17,387 nucleotides of DNA. It comes from Crocinitomicaceae bacterium (GTDB taxonomy: Bacteria > Bacteroidota > Bacteroidia > Flavobacteriales_D > Crocinitomicaceae). The stretch's first letter is position 1. Each line of letters starts with the position of its first letter. Below, in pieces: positions 6,910-13,566 of this stretch. The position numbers and the translations under genes are program-made. Under the pieces are notes generated by a model. The model was not told the DNA's origin and made no database searches. It saw only the letters and a list, made by a program, of their open reading frames with translations. The stretch covers positions 1 through 17,387 of the forward strand of contig DQTF01000159.1 in the NCBI GenBank assembly GCA_015662935.1, given 5' to 3'.

Positions 6910-7863
6910 ATGATTCTGTTTCGAAGTGTCCTATCTTTCGTTTTTCTTATTGCAATTCTCGCAATAAATAACTCTTGCTCGGTCGAAACTGCTAAAGCGC
7001 CTATAAAAAAACAGTTGATTATCCTTTCCGATTACTTAAACCAAACGGATGTTGGAATATTTAAGCCATTTGCAAAACAAGAATATGTTGATCTAAAAAT
7101 CATTCACATGGAATCAGATAAGATTATTGGCTTAATGAGAAACCAAGGATCAAACGTTCAAGCAGATTTAATTTTAATCAATTCTCTATACGATGTACAA
7201 ACAATGTACAAAAGAGATATTTTACAAACCATTCATTTTGAAAAAGAATTAGATACTAAGATTAAAAAAATTAGTTCAACGAAAAACAAATTCATAGGCC
7301 TAGGAATAGACCCTTTTATCATTGCAAATTCTAAAGTAAGCAAAATCAGAACGTACAATGAATTGAGAAATCATCCTTTTGTGAATGACTTAGATAAAAA
7401 ACAACTTATTCCAATGTTAGCACCAATCGCACAGAAATTAAAACGCGTCAAGGCAAACAACTGGATTCGTTCATTTTACAAAAGTACTGTTGCGAAAGAT
7501 ACCTTATTAGACACATTAGGTAACTTATTGCCTATTCTAACAACTTACACTAAATACACGACTTCAAAAGATTCTTTGTATCAATTCGAACAACGGTTTT
7601 TAACTTATCCAAACGCAAGAACAAGTGGCGTTTTTTTTAACATCAGAACAATGGCAATTGTAAAGCAAGCACAGAATTATTCTGTTGCAAAATCATTTAT
7701 CCTTTTTTATTCTGAAGAAAACAACAACATTCAACTCAATAAAAAATTAAATGTGCTTTCTACCTTTCAAGAAGGTTTACCATTTAGAAAGTATAATGAA
7801 ACACCATCAAATCTTGTTCAATACTATCAGACTGTAGATAGAGTTATCAAAAAAATCGATTAA
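6910..7863 (+). CDS. Lipoprotein resembling a ferric-iron/sulfate-type substrate-binding protein
   Basis: The 317-residue protein has a hydrophobic N-terminus and a loose Bacteroidota lipobox, NNSC with the lipid-bearing Cys23. The body looks like a type II periplasmic binding protein of the FbpA kind: LIILSDYLNQTDVGIFKPF near the start (first strand and helix), an AD.ILINSLYDVQTMYK segment, a middle LGIDPFIIANSKV, and near the end PNARTSGVFFNIRTMAIVKQAQN followed by AKSFILFYSEE. The last segment resembles the FbpA-family pattern in which the protein regains strand 'G..NI...AVVK.A.N...A..F'. No permease or ATPase gene is nearby, so it is an orphan. The start is fixed by the signal peptide. 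The fold call is moderate; the ligand is inferred only from resemblance. Confidence 0.6.
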   Translation: MILFRSVLSFVFLIAILAINNSCSVETAKAPIKKQLIILSDYLNQTDVGIFKPFAKQEYVDLKIIHMESDKIIGLMRNQGSNVQADLILINSLYDVQTMYKRDILQTIHFEKELDTKIKKISSTKNKFIGLGIDPFIIANSKVSKIRTYNELRNHPFVNDLDKKQLIPMLAPIAQKLKRVKANNWIRSFYKSTVAKDTLLDTLGNLLPILTTYTKYTTSKDSLYQFEQRFLTYPNARTSGVFFNIRTMAIVKQAQNYSVAKSFILFYSEENNNIQLNKKLNVLSTFQEGLPFRKYNETPSNLVQYYQTVDRVIKKID

Positions 7864-7925
7864 CTTCACAAAAGTAAACTTGCTTTTCTTCTTTTTAATC
7901 TACATCTTTGTTTAACGGCAGAACC

Positions 7926-8441
7926 ATGACTAAAGAAACACAACTAATTGCAGAATTCTCCAATCGCAGTAGAGTTCGTATATCACCTGAAAACTACACC
8001 AAAAGAGTTCGGTTATTTCTATATGCTGGAATTGCTTTGATTTTCTTGTTTGATTTATACTTATTGCTTTCTTCTAGACTAACTTTCCTTAACCTTGGAG
8101 TTATAGCATCCTCTATTATTTTGGGAGCTGGTGTTTATTTCTTTTGTAGCCTAAAGATTAAATCAACGGTTGTGAAAGGCGACACATTGATTGTAAAATC
8201 ACTTTCTCAAAAGAATAAAGTAGCTTCACTGAGAAGTATCAAAAATGTTAGAACGAAATCATTAATGGGTATTCAATGGACCAACTTAAAGTTCTCTTTG
8301 GACGGAAGAAATGAATCCATTTTATTTTTTGGGAAATCATCTCAACTTCCAATTTCCCCTGAGGTTGCTATAAGAGAAGCTGTGAAAATGAGTAAAAAAA
8401 GAAAGGCAAATCTTAAGCCGGGTCCTGTATCTGCACACTAG
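7926..8441 (+). CDS. Small membrane protein with two helices and a PH-like tail
   Basis: The 171-residue product has two membrane helices at about residues 30-48 (LFLYAGIALIFLFDLYLLL) and 55-77 (FLNLGVIASSIILGAGVYFF). A soluble C-terminal part follows, with short strands (TVVKGDTLIVKSLSQKN, VASLRSIKNVRT, NLKFSLDGRNESILFF) that resemble the small bacterial PH-like domains found in such proteins. The start is the ATG at 7926; an upstream in-frame TTG at 7908 lacks support. The last 12 or so codons (KANLKPGPVSAH) are antisense to the conserved 3' end of rnpB, and the preceding Lys-rich SKKRK is antisense to its terminator T run. The C-terminal tail is therefore probably an accident of overlap and not part of the domain. 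I do not recognise a named family. Confidence 0.7.
   Translation: MTKETQLIAEFSNRSRVRISPENYTKRVRLFLYAGIALIFLFDLYLLLSSRLTFLNLGVIASSIILGAGVYFFCSLKIKSTVVKGDTLIVKSLSQKNKVASLRSIKNVRTKSLMGIQWTNLKFSLDGRNESILFFGKSSQLPISPEVAIREAVKMSKKRKANLKPGPVSAH
8394..8412 (-). terminator. rnpB 3' end: P1 strand plus T run
   Basis: On the minus strand the closing P1 strand (GATTTGCCTTTC) runs straight into seven Ts (8400-8394). The P1 helix followed by Us can act as the intrinsic terminator of the RNase P RNA. It lies wholly inside the plus-strand membrane-protein gene. Confidence 0.6.
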
Positions 8442-8768
8442 TTGCATAGTCTATCATTTATCTAGTTCCGCAATCACTCACGAAATCCATCAATTTACCC
8501 TCCTAGTCGAACGAGTAATTCTCAAACCTAGGTTTACATAATCTTTCAGCCTGTGAGGTTTACCATGCGGTTATTGTCAGCAACAACCCGGTGAGCTCTT
8601 ACCTCACCTTTTCACCTTTTCCAAAACGTAAGTTCTGGTAGTTTACCTTTCTGCGGCACTTTCTGTCATATCCGAAGACACGCCTTCCCGTTAAGAAGCA
8701 CAGTACTCTTTGCTGCCCAGACTTTCCTCTTTACAATAAATGCAAAGCGATAGACTGATTTGCCTTTC
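8401..8768 (-). ncRNA. rnpB: RNase P RNA (catalytic subunit, bacterial type A-like)
   Basis: RNase P RNA is the ribozyme that removes 5' leaders from tRNA precursors. Read on the minus strand, the region shows the conserved core: GAGGAAAGTCTGGGC (8729-8715, CR-I), GACAGAAAGTGCCGCAGAAA, AAGGTGAGGTAAGAGCTCACCG, GCATGGTAAACC, GAGTGATTGCGGAACTAGAT followed by AAATGA, and the closing ACAGGACCCGGCTTA (8428-8414). Two long-range stems confirm the ends. P1 pairs GAAAGGCAAATC (8768-8757) with GATTTGCCTTTC (8412-8401), 12 perfect pairs. P2 pairs AGTCTATC (8756-8749) with GATAGACT (8455-8448), 8 perfect pairs. P3 follows P2 as CTTTGC...GTAAAG. The length of about 368 nt is normal. The last 41 nt overlap the convergent membrane-protein gene. 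The 5' end lies 17 nt after the stop of the upstream T9SS gene. Confidence 0.97.
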
Positions 8769-8773
8769 AAGTA

Positions 8774-8781
8774 CAAAGGTA
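8774..8781 (-). promoter_or_regulatory. -7 promoter element of rnpB (TACCTTTG)
   Basis: On the minus strand TACCTTTG matches TAnnTTTG and ends 5 nt before the predicted RNA 5' end at 8768, the right distance for the start site. A TTTG at 8800-8797 is a possible -33 element, but with a short 15-bp spacer. That TTTG lies within the final codons of the upstream T9SS gene. Confidence 0.65.
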
Positions 8782-8785
8782 AGTT

Positions 8786-9868
8786 TTAGTTCTTTACAAA
8801 CGAATTAATCAAGGAAGTTACTCCACTAATTAATACAATCGTATACGTTCCTTTTTCCAATTTAGAAATATCAATTGTGTTTTTTGTAGGAGACACTTTC
8901 CCTTCCAGCGTCATCTTACCATTGGAAGAATAAACAGAATAAGTTGACGGCTCTTCAAGATCTTTGATTTTTATAACATCAGAACTCGGATTAGGAAAAA
9001 TCTCTAGTCTATTCTCTAAATCACCCAAAGATGCAGTAAGATTTTGATCTTTATACTCAATATTTGAAACTGTCTCGGTACCATTTGTAACTGATGTTAT
9101 AATACGGAGAATTGGTTCCTTCTCTCCAACAGTGATCCACTCATATTCATGACTGTCTGGAATAGGTAATTCTATCGCAATAGGAAAACCTTGAACCTCA
9201 AAAATCAATGAATCTCTTTCCGTTATAAGATGATCAATTCTCAGAACATCAAACGTACCATAAGGCGTTGTTATTGAACCCCATCCATCTACTGTTGAAT
9301 TTCTTTGTCTGTATTGAATCCAAATTCCGTTATAAATTGGGTTCATATCTAATTTTTGATAACCTCTTGAAGAATAGGTATCATTGATATTCAAAGGGAA
9401 CTTATATCTAGTTTCGATAGTATCTGCTTTAAAAGGGGCTTCTGTACCATTAATAACAACTGACATTCCAACAGACGTTATTGAATCTGCACTGTGCTTA
9501 CTAAACTGATTAACGTCTGAAATCGTAACTGGTAATACGCCTGATATTTGATCTAACGGTAGTGCATCTGACGGCAAAAAATTAGTTGCATTATAATCTG
9601 CTGGAGCAAAATTTCCAAAAGATACTTGTGCCAAAAAAGAAGCTGCAGAAGTCGGCTGGTAGTCTCTAATTATTTGACCTGTAGAAACAAGTGTTGAAAA
9701 ATCCCACGTTTGATTTATCCCAGTGGTTGAAAAATCTATTGCAGGATCATTTGCAGTGCTAACATAAGTCAGATCTCCTCCGTCTGCAAAATCAGCATTC
9801 GTAATTGTGATCTGAGAGAAAGATAAAAGCGGAAAAAGTAGAGTTACCGCGGGTAAAAATATTTTCAT
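8786..9868 (-). CDS. Secreted protein with type IX secretion C-terminal sorting domain
   Basis: The 360-residue protein has a signal peptide (MKIFLPAVTLLFPLLSFSQ) and a C-terminal T9SS type A sorting domain at about residues 281-360. The domain starts with LEIFPNPSSDVIKI, continues with YSVYSSNGKM and DISKLEKGTYTIVLI, and ends in a short basic tail (SFVKN). T9SS cargo of this kind is exported through the outer membrane and usually anchored or released there. The middle part (20-280) is beta-rich, with no enzyme motif I recognise; it includes a WDFSTL element and a 'Y.P..YGTFDVLRI' stretch seen in other secreted Bacteroidota proteins. The start is the ATG at 9868. An in-frame TTG at 9892 overlaps the -7 box and is rejected. 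The gene lies 44 bp after the lipoprotein of the sigma-factor operon and has its own promoter box. Confidence 0.88.
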   Translation of the reverse strand: MKIFLPAVTLLFPLLSFSQITITNADFADGGDLTYVSTANDPAIDFSTTGINQTWDFSTLVSTGQIIRDYQPTSAASFLAQVSFGNFAPADYNATNFLPSDALPLDQISGVLPVTISDVNQFSKHSADSITSVGMSVVINGTEAPFKADTIETRYKFPLNINDTYSSRGYQKLDMNPIYNGIWIQYRQRNSTVDGWGSITTPYGTFDVLRIDHLITERDSLIFEVQGFPIAIELPIPDSHEYEWITVGEKEPILRIITSVTNGTETVSNIEYKDQNLTASLGDLENRLEIFPNPSSDVIKIKDLEEPSTYSVYSSNGKMTLEGKVSPTKNTIDISKLEKGTYTIVLISGVTSLINSFVKN

Positions 9869-9889
9869 AAGTAGTTTTAGTTTATTGTT

Positions 9890-9897
9890 CAAATATA
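9890..9897 (-). promoter_or_regulatory. Putative -7 promoter element (TATATTTG) for the T9SS cargo gene
   Basis: On the minus strand TATATTTG is an exact match to TAnnTTTG, 21 nt upstream of the ATG at 9868. It suggests that the cargo gene can be transcribed apart from the sigma-factor operon. No well-spaced -33 element was found. Confidence 0.5.
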
Positions 9898-9910
9898 CGA
9901 TTTTTGTTTA

Positions 9911-9951
9911 CTTTACTTTACTTCAAATCCAAAAACTGTTGTAAAGTAAAG
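9911..9951 (-). repeat. 11-bp perfect inverted repeat across the lipoprotein stop codon
   Basis: CTTTACTTTAC at 9911-9921 is the exact reverse complement of GTAAAGTAAAG at 9941-9951, with a 19-nt loop. The left arm is part of three tandem TTTAC units (9907-9921). The structure spans the last codons and stop of the lipoprotein gene. No T run follows on the minus strand, so it is not a normal terminator. Confidence 0.5.
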
Positions 9952-10986
9952 AGGAATGTCTGTTCCGTTATCTGACTTGGCAAAGCAACTTACAGTCGCA
10001 TCAATTTTGTACACTTGATTTCCAGCTGCATTTAATTGATAATATTCTATCTTGTTAATCTGAACAGCAGATTCAGAATTATCCGCCAATTCACTATCAT
10101 ACACCACTCCATTACTTGTGTACTGGATACGAATGTTATAATCTTGCTGAATCGATGTCGAATTAATTTCCATTGCAGAGAAATCATTCACACTTCTAAC
10201 ATGATTAAGTGTTCCGTCTACTAAAACAGACCTCGTTCTTGAACTTCCGTTGGCAAAATGAATTTCTGCCCTTACTGTTTTTATCGAATTATTTGTGTAG
10301 ATTGATAAGTTAGCAGAAGTATTAGTAGCTAAGACATCATCTACGTACCATGTAACACTTTGCACAGATATCGGAAAGTTTTCAACACTTATTTCAGCCA
10401 TTGAGACAGCATCATCATACATAATATTTAAGGATTGATTGACCGTTCTATTATATCCTATAATCATATCATTGCATAATGTTTTTGAAGTTCCGTTATA
10501 ATAAGTTATTTGGGCACAAACTTGATAGTTTCCTGGTTCATAAATATGAACAGAATCTAACACAGGTTGATTTCCATCAATTATCCAATAGACACTTTGT
10601 ATGTAACTAGCTGATGAAAGATTCTCTTTTTTCAAAGTTGCTAAGGGTTGAGTTCCTTTGCTAGAGAAAGAAGGTGTTAATGAAATATTATTCATAAACT
10701 CCGTTAAATCTTGATCTAAAAAGCCATCATAAATCCCCAACTTTAAAGAAATTGAACCATCAGTTAATTCTCCAGAAATAACATCTACACCATTCACTGT
10801 TTCAGTCATTGTGTACATAAATGCGCCATTATCTCCTGCTATTAAAGAGAAGTTATCTGATCCAAAAGTTCCATTTGTCTTAAAAACAGGATCGTTTTCT
10901 TCTGGCAAAGAGATTTTCTCTTTCTTACAAGATGCAAGTAGCACCGATAGTAAAAGCGTTAAATAAAGTATGCGATTTGCTTTCAT
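9913..10986 (-). CDS. Lipoprotein with two PKD/Ig-like modules
   Basis: The 357-residue protein has a lipoprotein signal peptide ending in LLASC, with lipid-bearing Cys20 followed by KKEK. Residues 30-120 hold a beta-rich segment. Residues about 130-177 (SVYWIIDGNQ..., EPGNYQVCAQITYYNGTSKTLC) are PKD-like, with the usual W.IDG and PG.Y.VC pattern. A second related module lies at about 209-258 (SVTWYVDD..., VRAEIHFANGSSRTRS). A C-terminal beta segment follows. PKD-like modules are adhesive or structural. Its ATG overlaps the TGA of the upstream envelope-spanning protein (ATGA at 10986-10983), so the two are translationally coupled. This suggests that the lipoprotein works with it, perhaps as a partner or ligand at the outer membrane. 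The exact role is unknown. Confidence 0.78.
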   Translation of the reverse strand: MKANRILYLTLLLSVLLASCKKEKISLPEENDPVFKTNGTFGSDNFSLIAGDNGAFMYTMTETVNGVDVISGELTDGSISLKLGIYDGFLDQDLTEFMNNISLTPSFSSKGTQPLATLKKENLSSASYIQSVYWIIDGNQPVLDSVHIYEPGNYQVCAQITYYNGTSKTLCNDMIIGYNRTVNQSLNIMYDDAVSMAEISVENFPISVQSVTWYVDDVLATNTSANLSIYTNNSIKTVRAEIHFANGSSRTRSVLVDGTLNHVRSVNDFSAMEINSTSIQQDYNIRIQYTSNGVVYDSELADNSESAVQINKIEYYQLNAAGNQVYKIDATVSCFAKSDNGTDIPLYFTTVFGFEVK

Positions 10987-12374
10987 TGTTTTCTAAAATT
11001 AATTTGTTTTCTTAAGTAAATTTGTCCATCAATTGGAAGCTTACTATTCATTCCTTGTACAAAGGATTCATCTACTAATGGAAATAATTGCATACCGATG
11101 TTTAACCCAATTGAAAGACCTTTTCTAAAGTTGTATGAATAACCTAACATCGGTTTTAATCCAAAACGATTGATTCCTTCTGAAAAACCATAAAAATTTT
11201 CAATGGTCTCTGTTCCATTTAAATCACTTGTACGATATGCAATTTTAGAACCTGCATTATAAGAAGGTCGCAACCCAATACTTAAGGTGCTATTTCCTAG
11301 TTTATACCCCAAAGATAAATTCGCTTCTAAGGAGAATATCTCTTTGTATTTAAGTTCATAGTTCACAACGTCAGAACCAAAACTATACACTTTTGCTTGA
11401 CGGCTTAAGATGATGTCATCATGAATGGACCAAATACCATTTAGTCCTGCCGAAATCTCCAGCTTACCTTTGTTTATTTGCACTCCAAAACCTAACCCCA
11501 TGTTATAAGAATATTGATTAGAAGGAATAACCATTGATTGAGAAAGTCCACCTAAAGCCTGACCATAAAAAGCAACTCTCGAAGGCATTTTTAAATCTTG
11601 TCCTATTCCGTTAAAGGCAGCTAGTTCAGAATTCATTGAATTCTCCATTGTTTGAAGATTATTGAAAGGCAAAGAACCCACCTGATGAGTTACTGAAGAT
11701 ACTTTCAAATTATTTTCAGCAATTGCATCTGTATTTTTGCTCATTGGATTCTCCCTCTCATTGCTATTTGTGTTTTCATTTGCAACATTTGATTGATTTA
11801 CAGAACTTGGACGGTTATTATTCTCCACCGAATTATCACCTGTATTATCGATCTTATTTTTTGCGTCATTTCCCATTTTATTCGTTTCAAAGGCATTGCT
11901 CCCTTCAATATTTTGCGTCGCTGCGTTATTTTTATTCGCTACTGCATTGTTTAAAGAATTAACTGCTCCTCTATTGCTACTAGAAGAATAATCACTCGTA
12001 TTATTTGGTAATCGATCATTTAATTGACCTTTGCTTTCTTCGTTCTCTAAAGGATTTATTTTCTTATTATTCTTATTAGCAATCATTTTTTTAGTAGAAA
12101 CAACTGAATTATTATGTGTCGCTTGCACTTGCTCTGCTAATAATTGAGTAGTTGAATTCCCTTTTTTCAATTGTTTGTTTTCTTCCAGAAAAGGAGTAAG
12201 TGCCAGTAAGCCAATCAGCAAAAATGAAGTTAAGAGCCAAAATGCATCTCCTCCTTTTTTCTTGGCTGGAATCATTGCTTCCATTTCTTTCCAATAGTCA
12301 TTTTTATAGGCAAAGGAAACATTCTCCGCTTTGTCCTTAAATAACTTATCTATATCGTTATCAGTCCATTTCAT
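10983..12374 (-). CDS. Envelope-spanning protein: anti-sigma-like head, membrane helix, disordered linker, beta-barrel-like C-terminus
   Basis: The 463-residue protein has four parts. Residues 1-42 are a charged cytoplasmic head (DNDIDKLFKDKAENVSF, NDYWKEMEAMI), a pattern common in Bacteroidota proteins encoded after ECF sigma genes. Residues 44-62 are one hydrophobic helix (AFWLLTSFLLIGLLALTPF). Residues 63-265 are very rich in Asn, Ser, Glu and Lys, without hydrophobic core, and are probably disordered. Residues 267-463 alternate like outer-membrane barrel strands (FYGQALGGLSQS, YNMGLGFGVQI, EISAGLNGIW, LSIGLRPSYNAG, MLGYSYNFRKGLSIGLNIGMQL). There is no N-terminal signal peptide, so the helix is a signal anchor with the head in the cytoplasm. 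ATGA overlaps tie it to the sigma gene before and the lipoprotein gene after. I infer a membrane-bound regulator of the sigma factor; this is not shown by homology I can check. Confidence 0.75.
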   Translation of the reverse strand: MKWTDNDIDKLFKDKAENVSFAYKNDYWKEMEAMIPAKKKGGDAFWLLTSFLLIGLLALTPFLEENKQLKKGNSTTQLLAEQVQATHNNSVVSTKKMIANKNNKKINPLENEESKGQLNDRLPNNTSDYSSSSNRGAVNSLNNAVANKNNAATQNIEGSNAFETNKMGNDAKNKIDNTGDNSVENNNRPSSVNQSNVANENTNSNERENPMSKNTDAIAENNLKVSSVTHQVGSLPFNNLQTMENSMNSELAAFNGIGQDLKMPSRVAFYGQALGGLSQSMVIPSNQYSYNMGLGFGVQINKGKLEISAGLNGIWSIHDDIILSRQAKVYSFGSDVVNYELKYKEIFSLEANLSLGYKLGNSTLSIGLRPSYNAGSKIAYRTSDLNGTETIENFYGFSEGINRFGLKPMLGYSYNFRKGLSIGLNIGMQLFPLVDESFVQGMNSKLPIDGQIYLRKQINFRKQ

Positions 12375-12940
12375 ATCACCATTCGTTGATTCTGGTTTTC
12401 CAATCTATCTAATTTTTCTCTTAACATTTTTCTCGCTGTTGATAGGTGCCATTTTGATGTTCCTTCAGACATTTCCAGTTGCTCTGCAATCTCTTTATGA
12501 GAATAGCCATCTATCACATACAAATTAAATACGCAAGATGTTGCTGCCGGCAATTCCTTAATTAGAAATAGAATATTCTCCATCCCTAAATTACTTTCCG
12601 CTTCGTTTTCTGTTCCTGTAGAATAAAAGTCTAACTCACTGTCACTGTCACTCTTTTGAATTCGTTCATTGTATTTTTTATTTTTTCGATAATCATCAAT
12701 GAGAGAATTCGTCATTATTCTTCTTGACCAAGCATTAAAATTGGTATTCTCTTCTAGCTTAGGTAAACCTTTCAATATTTTCATGAAGCCCTTATTATAA
12801 GCTGCTCTAGCATCTCCTTCGTTCTTATTGTACCTAAAACATACGGGCATAAGAAGCTTGAAACCATACTCGTATAAGAGGTTTATTGCCTTGCGATCAT
12901 CACTAATGCATGACTTAATTATTTCAGGTGTGATGTCCAT
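12371..12940 (-). CDS. ECF-family RNA polymerase sigma factor
   Basis: The 189-residue protein has sigma region 2 at about residues 22-90, with the FNAWSRRIMTNSLIDDYRKNKK stretch covering 2.3-2.4 at 68-89. Region 4 lies at about 120-178, with the helix-turn-helix GYSHKEIAEQLEMSEGTSKWHL (145-166). A Ser/Asp/Glu-rich linker (QKSDSDSELDFYSTGTENEAES) joins them. The length suits a plain ECF factor without extensions. I place the start at the ATG at 12940 (MDITPEIIKSC); a longer reading from 13132 would run into the divergent phosphatase gene and is not sigma-like. The stop overlaps the next start (ATGA). No standard TAnnTTTG box is visible upstream, which would fit autoregulation through its own promoter type, but that is inference. 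Confidence 0.92.
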   Translation of the reverse strand: MDITPEIIKSCISDDRKAINLLYEYGFKLLMPVCFRYNKNEGDARAAYNKGFMKILKGLPKLEENTNFNAWSRRIMTNSLIDDYRKNKKYNERIQKSDSDSELDFYSTGTENEAESNLGMENILFLIKELPAATSCVFNLYVIDGYSHKEIAEQLEMSEGTSKWHLSTARKMLREKLDRLENQNQRMVI

Positions 12941-13098
12941 TTTAGTTTTTAATGGCCTTACTTTCAATATTTTACCGTAAATTACACTAATTAAATGACT
13001 TATTTTAAAATTTTGTCTACAACTTTTACCTTCTGATCGTAAGTGTTGTAATATTAGAACGTTGCAAATAGAGAAATGGTTGGAAAAAAAATGAAAAA

Positions 13099-13566
13099 AT
13101 GAAATTGCACTTAATTCGACACGGGAAAGCATCTAATTATATCGGAGAATTAGATTTTGATAGACCACTTTCAGAGAAAGGAATAAATCAAGCAAAAGCT
13201 TTGGGTAACTTTCTTGAATACAAGCTTGTAAATAATGAAGTTTGGTGCAGTGATGCGGTAAGAACAAGTGAAACACTCAGTATTATTCAAGACCATGTAT
13301 CGTTTGTAAAAACCAACCATCGAGCAGACTTTTATTTAGCACAGAAAGAAATTCTTTTGAACCAATTATGGGACAATTCTTCTACAAACGATGTGGTTAT
13401 TGTTGGACACAACTTTGGTCTTTCAGACTTACTTAATTATTTTACTGATGAACTAATTCTCATGCAAACGGGAGAATACATTTGCATTGATTTCGGAGAA
13501 TTGACGCTCCGAGAAAGCTCCAAAAACACAGGTGTAATTTGCGACCAATTTCGGTTTACTCCTTAG
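13099..13566 (+). CDS. SixA-like histidine phosphatase
   Basis: The 155-residue protein belongs to the histidine phosphatase (phosphoglycerate mutase-like) superfamily. LIRHGKA at 5-11 holds the catalytic RHG with His8, Arg55 lies in SDAVRTSET, and the second catalytic His104 lies in VIVGHNFG. The short length and the 'RHGKAS.....D..RPLSEKG..QA' start match the SixA type, which removes phosphate from phosphohistidine, for instance on phosphorelay HPt domains. The true substrate is not known; related small phosphatases act on other phosphates. It is transcribed divergently from the sigma factor operon (158 bp between starts), and its last 11 bp overlap the stop end of the rhomboid gene on the other strand. 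Confidence 0.88.
   Translation: MKLHLIRHGKASNYIGELDFDRPLSEKGINQAKALGNFLEYKLVNNEVWCSDAVRTSETLSIIQDHVSFVKTNHRADFYLAQKEILLNQLWDNSSTNDVVIVGHNFGLSDLLNYFTDELILMQTGEYICIDFGELTLRESSKNTGVICDQFRFTP

Noticed and set aside
8442..8785. An apparently empty 344-bp intergenic region
   Set aside because: It is filled by rnpB on the minus strand, with conserved core blocks and matching P1 and P2 stems.
9869..9892. Eight-residue upstream extension of the T9SS cargo protein from a TTG
   Set aside because: The TTG is the end of the TATATTTG promoter box, and the signal peptide begins at the ATG at 9868.
13001..13014. AT palindromes (TTTTAAAA, AAAATTTT) between the sigma factor and phosphatase genes as an operator
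   Set aside because: Simple AT palindromes are expected by chance in this AT-rich spacer, and no second copy was found to support binding-site status.
12941..13132. 64-residue N-terminal extension of the sigma factor reading from 13132
   Set aside because: It is not sigma-like, is Phe/His/Ser-rich, overlaps the divergent phosphatase gene and its upstream region. The ATG at 12940 gives a normal ECF length.
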